Program-made: the position numbers and the translations under genes
In this document: positions 58,140 through 64,000 of the stretch, piece by piece
Numbering within the stretch: the stretch's first letter is position 1
Layout of the letters: each line of letters starts with the position of its first letter
Notes under the pieces: generated by a model
What the model was told of the DNA's origin: nothing
Database searches by the model: none
The model's input: only the letters and a program-made list of their open reading frames with translations
NCBI GenBank assembly: GCA_033439265.1
Contig: JAVTVX010000004.1
Location: forward strand, 13,157,701-13,221,700
DNA length: 64,000 nucleotides
Reading direction: 5' to 3'
Origin: Dillenia suffruticosa
Lineage: Eukaryota; Streptophyta; Magnoliopsida; Dilleniales; Dilleniaceae

Positions 58140-59240
58140 TGCTCTCTGGGATTCTTGTCAGTGTCATTTGGCAGTCTACCTAGCACACAAGAATGAAAGA
58201 TATTAGTTAATTAATCAATTTTATTTTCAAGTCTCTCGAATCTTTCATTAATTGTTGTTGCCAAACGTTCAAATCTTTCATTAGTCGTTATTACCAAATG
58301 TTCAATCGCGACCTCCCATAATGTCTTATTCTCCCTTGGCTCTGGATTCTCTTAATTAAAGTCTGGAGTATTCACTCCCTGTGGTGCTCTTTCACTTCAT
58401 AAAAAGTTGTGATGGTTCCTCCACCCAAGTTTGTACATGTTAGAGTAAGGATTATTCTATGACCTACTAAAGTTAGAGACATAGTTTGCTTGTTGTACCT
58501 ACAAATACTTAGAAACTATATGAGTAGGAGCTCCACATGATTCACAAGAATAAACTTAACTAGTCACAATATTGATTTGAATTGTTTTCATAGCATTAAC
58601 CAATGAATCAATTTTGGTATTAAGTATGGTTAAAGTATCGATTTCATGCACACTAGCTCTTTGGTTAGGAATTTCACGTTCATCAGGCTAATCATATTGA
58701 TTAGAAACCGTATCATCAAATAATACACATGTTTCATTATAAGACTTGCTCATAAATGCACATTCAATCGCAGTATCAATGGTAATTTTAACAGAATATA
58801 AAAAACCATCATAAAAAGTTTATAAGATTAATCAGTTAGGTGTATCATGATATAGGTATCTCCTAATCAAACTCTTAAAACACTCTCAAGCATTATACAA
58901 AGATTCACCCCAAATTGTCTAAAACTAATAATATCTTATGTACTTTAGCCGTTTTACCATATAGAAAATACTTAACTATGAATGTTTGAGATAAATTTTT
59001 CCAATTTGTAAAATAATTACTAGGGAAGAAAAATCATACATTTGTCTTTCCCCTGAAAGAAAAAAGAATTAGTCGTAACTTTATTGCATTAGGGCTGACT
59101 CCATTCAATTTAATTGTATCACAAATCTCCAAAAAGTTCTTCAGATGACTATTTGGATCTTCAAAACTCTCTCTGCCAAATTGATTTGCTTGCACCATGC
59201 CAGTAAGAGTAGCTTTTGGTTCAAAGTTGTTCGATTTCAC
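58140..59240 (-). pseudogene. Athila gag
   Basis: On minus: MVQANQFGRESFEDPNSHLK, then NFLEICDTIKLNGVSPNAIK and LRLILFSFRGK. The C-terminal NYVSNFSRS..NNPYSNMYK segment follows, with a LGRLPNDTDKNPREQINAIS-like block at its end. All are standard Athila gag blocks in order. Interrupted by several stops and frame changes. Confidence 0.85.
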
Positions 59241-59931
59241 TGCAGGTCGTGCAATGCTAGTCTATATATCCTGAACTCTGGGTATCGAAAAGTCCATCAT
59301 TGCTCTGTTATCTTATGTTTTTGTTTCTTCCTTGAATTCTCTAATTTATTAACAAATGGTTCTCAAAGTTCTCTCTATCTCAAAATTGAATTCAATTAGA
59401 TCAAAACTTTTCGACTACAGCATACACTATATCGACACCAAAAAAGCCCCAAAATTTGGTCTTCAAAATAGTCTATAAGAACCACTCAAAAAAATCTATA
59501 TTATCTATATAAAAGTATAAATCATAAGAAAACAGCAAAATTATTCAAAAAGACACCCAAGAAAATAATCGGAAAACCCTAATAATCAAGAAAAAATAAA
59601 AAAGAATCGAAAAACCTATGAAAACAGTGGAATTTGGCAAGGATAAGGCGGTGCCCATAGTCAATGCCATGGGTTTTGATCAGAAACTCAAATCCTTTGA
59701 AAAAGTGGTCGTATAACCCTAGATCCTAAAAAAAATTTTCAGACTCCAAAAATTCTCACCAAATCCAAAACAAATCCAAACCCTAAACAACAACTAAATA
59801 ATCTAAAAGACTGTATGCCAAGAAATATATAAAAAAAAAAAAGCAAAAAAAAATAAAAGACAATATCCAATCTCAAATATGGCTATTCTGATTGATATAC
59901 AAGAATATCCCCAACAAAGGCACTAAAAACT

Positions 59932-61370
59932 TGATTCGTGATTTCGATATCATGATTTTGGGCAAGTATAGTGTATAATGCAAACAAGTGTCGTTCTCAC
60001 AAAAATATTTTATATTACTAATTATAAACTATTCTATCTAAATGAGACAAATCAAATCACAATTATGAAAATATTAAAAATTACAAAAATATTAAATACT
60101 TAAATCAATGGATAAAAGATTCTAGAATATCAACTTCATCTATTTTTAATCTTTTATTTGGACGAATCATTTCAAATCCTTTAAGTTTACTGGCTAAAGA
60201 ATTATTATTGTTGATGGTAGATTTTTTCAAAATTAGAGTCAACCAATGGTCATATAATGAAACCCTAATTGATTAGGTCATGCAATTTTGATTGAATTGG
60301 ATTGTATTCAGTTCTGTGAAAAATCTGTAATCTAGAGTTTTTCTTAAAATCCCGCACACATAATTAATCTTATGTTGATCTCATAAAATCAATAATAAAA
60401 TCTCATCATGCATTGGGTCATACATACATTCGATCTCAAATTATCAAAATATTGGGCAGTAAAACGTTTAAAACATTAATATTAATAATAAAATTTTATC
60501 ATACAATAATTATGCTAATAAAGATTTAAAAGAAATAAATAAATTCAATTTATGCTATTAATTAAAGAATAGAATCTATCGAGTTCTATGAATAAGAAAA
60601 CTAGATAAATATATTTAAAAAATCAAGAATATCAAGAAATTCGTGTGGAGAGAATGTGCTCGGTTTCTGCCTTGGAGATACCCTTTTCTTTATAGGACTA
60701 AAACCCTAAGTCATAAAATCTTGAAAACTTGGTGTTGTTATTTGATTTGGAAACTTATTTTTTTTGTGATAAACATTATCTTCTTTTTTCTCCAAAATTT
60801 ATAAACTTCCTTCTTATCCTTGAATTTGAAGACTCCTGAAATTTCAGCAACTTTATCCCTTAAATCTCTTATTGAATAAGCTCAAATAGTTACATTTTTT
60901 AACAAGGACTTGTCTTTTTAACACTGTATCAATTTTGACTCAATTTTCAAATACGTTTTGCTCTAAATTAACTTATGCACTCTTCACAAGATTTGTAGAC
61001 CTTGAAATCTAGTTTCCAACCCAACAAAAATCATCACAATCGGATATCGGTGCAGAAAGTTTTACCCAAAATACTAATAACTTCTGTTCAATCCAAAATT
61101 CCTTGATTAAACTCAAAATTTCCTAAATCGCAACCCGTGAATTTAATGAGTCACAAAATCAAGTTTAAAGCAATCCTATAATTTATAAATATAGGCTAAA
61201 ATAATAAAATTCAAGTATAAAAAAATATTGCTATCAATTGAGAGTCACATCTTACCAATCAGTTCATGGACGTGTTACTTGTTGTTATAAAACCTTTGTA
61301 CAAAGTTTGTGAGAATCATAATGTGTTATCAGTTATGACACAAAATATTAAATATTATAGCTAAGCACAA
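59932..61370 (-). repeat. Probable 5' LTR of the minus-strand Athila element
   Basis: Lies directly beyond the primer-binding site, is AT-rich and has no coding frame. Its primer-proximal end resembles DNA at 39.1 kb. The right edge is only inferred from where TNP2-like coding sequence starts. Confidence 0.45.
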
Positions 61371-61375
61371 CTACA

Positions 61376-61680
61376 TAAAGGCGGGCTTTGATGCAATGAT
61401 GAAACAAATGGTTGAGACCCTACCACAAACCCTCACTTCCCCCTTAATTATTCCAACATCAAGAAGTTGGTTCGAGAGTTTGGGCTTTATGTTGAATGAA
61501 TACATATGCGCAAGGAAGGTTAGATGTTCTTTAAAAGAACGATGCTGCGTTACAAGGTTATATCTTCTATGGTGCACCGAGGTACAAGCCTAGGAAGAAG
61601 AAGAAAATGTCTTTCATTGAGATGTTTTCTCCCATTAACTCCAAGATTATACAAGCTTTATTAATCAAAGGCTATGGCAA
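61376..61680 (+). pseudogene. CACTA TNP2 transposase fragment
   Basis: In shifting frames: AGFDAMMKQMVETLPQ, then a SW-ESLGF segment like 'LGL.YE.I.AC..GC.LF', then DAALQGYIFYGAPRYKPRKK and KKMSFIEMFSPI. This follows the start of the tnp2 domain in order ('..LLP....LP..Y...K......LGL...KI.AC.N.C.L....C..C..PRYK'). Only this short piece was recognised. Confidence 0.45.
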
Positions 61681-62389
61681 AGCACATCACTTGGTATGCC
61701 ACTCATATTCCCAAACCTGAGTAACATCTCATCAGTCAGATAAGAAGCAGTTGAAGTCAAAATGGCAAGAATATGGTTGACCTTTTCCTTCTCAAAATCT
61801 CTCACCACACCTCTTTTAGGGTATTGACCCACATATATTTTAGGATAATCCTTCCATATTCATTATCTCCATAACACCTCTCTACTCCTATAGGTGTTGG
61901 GTTAGTATCCTTATCAAGTTGGGATTGAAAACTATTTCACTTATTTTTTTGTAGACATAATTCTTTTCAAATATATTAAAGAACACTTTCTATTTTTCTT
62001 TCATTTTACTTTCATTGTCCACTTGTTTTCTTTGGAGATTAAGTCATTAAAGTTGTCGTAGATGAGTGTTTAGAGTAATCTTCCCGAACTTCTTCGCAAT
62101 AGATACTCTTGTTTTATTTTTTAAGAATCGTACTCTTTTTTGTACATCACATACATAGAGACACTAACATTTGCGCACTATTAGAGTTGAGTATACAGAA
62201 GGAGACAGACAGATCCAACAGCTCTATATTGAAGAATTCGATTTAGACTTTTTATCAATCATATTTTCCCACTTATTTATAGTTACCTTACTTATTCCAA
62301 TTGTCGGACCCGGATCCGGACCCGGACCTTGTTCAATAACTTGTGTTAATTTTGATAATTTCATTTGCTTTTTAGTTGAAAAAACACCC
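61681..62389. other. Unassigned interval
   Basis: No gene or repeat recognised. Confidence 0.4.
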
Positions 62390-62399
62390 GTTAGAATTA

Positions 62400-63142
62400 G
62401 CCATGTTATGATACCCGATTCGAACTCAGGTATCACAATACCCGAGCTCGGCTCGAGTCTTCGGCAAATGAGCTTGAGCTCATCGAGTCTGTAATTCTAG
62501 AGCTCGAGCTTGACTCGAAGTGTCATCGAGGAGCTTGAGCTCAAGTGTCACGGGACAAGATTGGGACCGAGCCCGAGCCTGAACCCAAGACAACACCCAA
62601 ACCTGAACCTGAAACCAAAACAGATCACCCGAGAGCTGATAGGGAGAGGAGGCAAAACCCTAAACAGAGAGAGAGAGAGAGATTAGACCTTTGAACGATT
62701 GCGATGGTGAGAGGAGAAGGAGGAGATCGCGGGCTCGGCTGGGAAAAGACCTTCAATTGATCGCTACTCGGCTGGGAAAAGACCTTCGATCGCGATGGTG
62801 AGAGGATCGCGATGGTGAGAGGATCGCGATGGTGAAAGAAGGAGATCGAGACCATCACCATGGTGCGACCTTCTGCGATGGTGAGAGGATCGTGATGGTG
62901 AGAGAAGGAGACTGAGACCGATCGTCATGGTAAGGGAAAAGGAGACCTTATGCGATTGAGAAGTGGGAAATGATAATAGGTGAGGGCGGGTTTAGGGTAA
63001 ATGAAAGACAAGATGACATCTAGGTAATTCGACAAGTTTCGAGCTTGACTGAATATGGACTCGAGCTTCAGCTCGAGACAGGACTCGCTGAACTCGAGCT
63101 CCAGCTCGAACTTTGATTGGACAAGATATCATAACAGGCCCG
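62400..63142. mobile_element. Probable hAT-type MITE upstream of the MAPKK gene
   Basis: The ends are imperfect inverted repeats: left CATGTTATGATACCCG, right GATATCATAACAGGC. The flanks GTTAGAATTA (62390-62399) and GTTAAAATTA (63143-63152) differ by one base. GAGCTCGAGC blocks near both ends match those of the hAT MITE at 34.4 kb. The middle (62640-62930) holds GA-rich and GGATCGCGATGGTGA tandem units. Ends are imperfect, so boundaries are tentative. Confidence 0.55.
62700..62900. repeat. Short tandem repeat, GGTGAGAGGATCGCGAT-type
   Basis: Units of about 17-18 bp containing GCGATGGTGAGAGGATC repeat several times (best at 62790-62835), inside the presumed MITE. Confidence 0.7.
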
Positions 63143-63799
63143 GTTAAAATTAAACCGGAAAATCTGCACGCTTTTGGGCAAAATACTTCTATCGACGCTC
63201 TTGAATTCTCCCACGAGACACCCAATGTCCAGAATGGTAGCGTAAGCAAAAGCGCTGTTTCCGCGACATAATTAACATCAACGGAGCAGAGATGGGCCAA
63301 TTCCATAGAGACACGTCGCGGAGATTGGTTATCACTCTCCATTGTCACGCGTGGGCACTTTACCTTTTGAAATCAATCTTGATTCCCTCTTATTGATAGC
63401 TACGTCTCGCTTAATCTCTCTCTCATCATACCTCGTCCTCAATACAGCATTGCATTCTCTCTCTCTCTCTCTCTCTCTAGATTATTAGCTACTTTCTTTC
63501 TTTGTTTTTTTTGGTCCTTCCGAGAACCTTCTTTCACGTAGACGCCTAAGACTTCCCGAACAACCTTGAATCGGAACGCACGGGGAAAGGAATCGGATTG
63601 GTGATTGCTGCTGACTGAGTATCCCTTGGAAGAAACCTAGAAACAGGTTGATGATGACGACGAGAAGAAGAAAGAGAAAGAGTTAGTTCTTTTTTCTTGT
63701 TGTTCAGTTGAAACTCACCCCGGGCCCCAAAAATATACCTCAAATTCCAGAGGGAGTGAGAGACTAAAAACAAAATAAAAATCAATTTCTTTAAAAGTC
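63143..63799 (+). promoter_or_regulatory. Upstream region and 5' leader of the MAPKK gene
   Basis: About 0.66 kb between the hAT-like element and the start codon. It holds a (CT)n run at 63454-63478 and other pyrimidine-rich stretches, as often found in plant 5' leaders. No clear TATA box could be fixed. Confidence 0.45.
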
Positions 63800-64000
63800 A
63801 TGAGACCGATTCATCCTCCACCGCAGGGAGCAAACACCTCCGGGAACAGCCATCCACGGCGGAAACCAGACCTAACCCTACCTATGCCACAGCGCGACCC
63901 TAAATTAGCGGTTCCTCTTCCGCTTCCTCCATCTTTTGGCGGTCCGTCGTCTTCGTCGTCGTCGTCATCGTCTCAAGCTCAATCGTCGTCTCCGCCGCTT
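63800..64000 (+). CDS. MKK4/5: Group-C MAP kinase kinase (MKK4/MKK5 type), N-terminus, runs off window
   Basis: ATG at 63800 opens 67 codons that remain open to the window end. The first residues, [10 protein letters not shown], a basic docking site [14 protein letters not shown] (residues 20-33) and LAVPLPLPP (residues 36-44) match the N-terminus of plant MKK4/MKK5. In this family the docking site binds the MAP kinases (MPK3/MPK6) that the kinase phosphorylates in immunity and stress signalling. A run of nine Ser (residues 49-57) follows, as in the variable linker before the kinase domain. MKK4/5 genes are generally intronless. The kinase domain lies beyond the window, so integrity cannot be judged. 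The only host gene recognised here. Confidence 0.9.
   Translation, partial: MRPIHPPPQGANTSGNSHPRRKPDLTLPMPQRDPKLAVPLPLPPSFGGPSSSSSSSSSQAQSSSPPL

Larger units (their letters stand above)
57060..59925 (-). mobile_element. Athila-type Ty3 element, minus strand, polymerase deleted
   Basis: The minus-strand primer-binding site (TAGTGCCTTTGTTGGGGAT, near 59908-59926) is followed by gag, protease and then, at once, the C-terminus of integrase. RT, RNase H and the integrase core are absent. LTR DNA lies to its right (59932 to about 61370). No left LTR was recognised. Confidence 0.75.

Noticed and set aside
61371..61577. Minus-strand frame at 61.4 kb
   Set aside because: It is opposite the TNP2-like fragment, which explains the sequence better on plus.
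62992..63348. 118-residue minus-strand frame upstream of the MAPKK
   Set aside because: Crosses the end of the hAT-like element into the promoter region and resembles nothing known.
63546..63785. Minus-strand frame in the MAPKK leader
   Set aside because: Overlaps the 5' leader; no recognisable domain and no promoter context on minus.

Overview
The window is nuclear DNA of a flowering plant. It is almost entirely nested transposable elements, with one recognisable host gene entering at the right edge. The grounds are plant-type Ty1/copia and Ty3 retrotransposons, L1 and RTE LINEs, tRNA-derived SINEs, CACTA (En/Spm) and hAT DNA transposons, GT-AG introns, long CT/GA/GT microsatellites, and the start of a plant group-C MAP kinase kinase (MKK4/MKK5 type). 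The species cannot be named from this sequence. Nothing bacterial is present (no operons, no CRISPR).

Layout. 0.17-5.13 kb: decayed minus-strand Ty3 element of Tat-like organisation (gag and protease on minus, an extra antisense ORF on plus, no reverse transcriptase). 6.2-9.67 kb: plus-strand L1 LINE interrupted by a minus-strand SINE-like insert that is itself interrupted by a 5'-truncated RTE LINE, each layer flanked by its own direct repeats. About 10.1-19.95 kb: long CACTA transposon with subterminal repeats, a GC-rich repeat block and two intron-containing genes (TNPD/TNP2-like and TNPA-like), both broken by a handful of stops and frameshifts. 20.4-27.9 kb: full-length decayed copia element. 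27.9-32.1 kb: AT-rich DNA with diverged repeats. 32.15-33.11 kb: minus-strand copia RT/RNase H fragment cut by a SIRE-like element (33.1-36.6 kb) whose long LTR carries a hAT MITE. 37.3-41.4 kb: Athila-like material.

41.50-43.50 kb: a short CACTA element with TIRs and a GAA/GAA target duplication. It carries a near-identical copy of the 38.28-39.12 kb sequence, so it is a Pack-CACTA. 43.5-45.5 kb: a SINE and a minus-strand Athila remnant. 45.55-50.39 kb: a second copia element lacking its 3' LTR. 51.58-53.39 kb: a compact gag-only LTR element (TR-GAG type). 54.58-55.92 kb: the 5' end of another CACTA. 56-61.4 kb: SIRE-like LTR material and an Athila element with its polymerase deleted. 61.4-61.7 kb: another TNP2 fragment. 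62.40-63.14 kb: a probable hAT MITE. 63.80 kb to the end: the host MKK4/5-type gene.

No transposon coding region here is intact, so the only gene likely to be functional is the partial MAPKK. The most notable structures are the local capture event by the Pack-CACTA, the three-layer LINE/SINE/LINE nest, the gag-only element, and the hAT-like insertion about 0.66 kb upstream of the MAPKK start codon.
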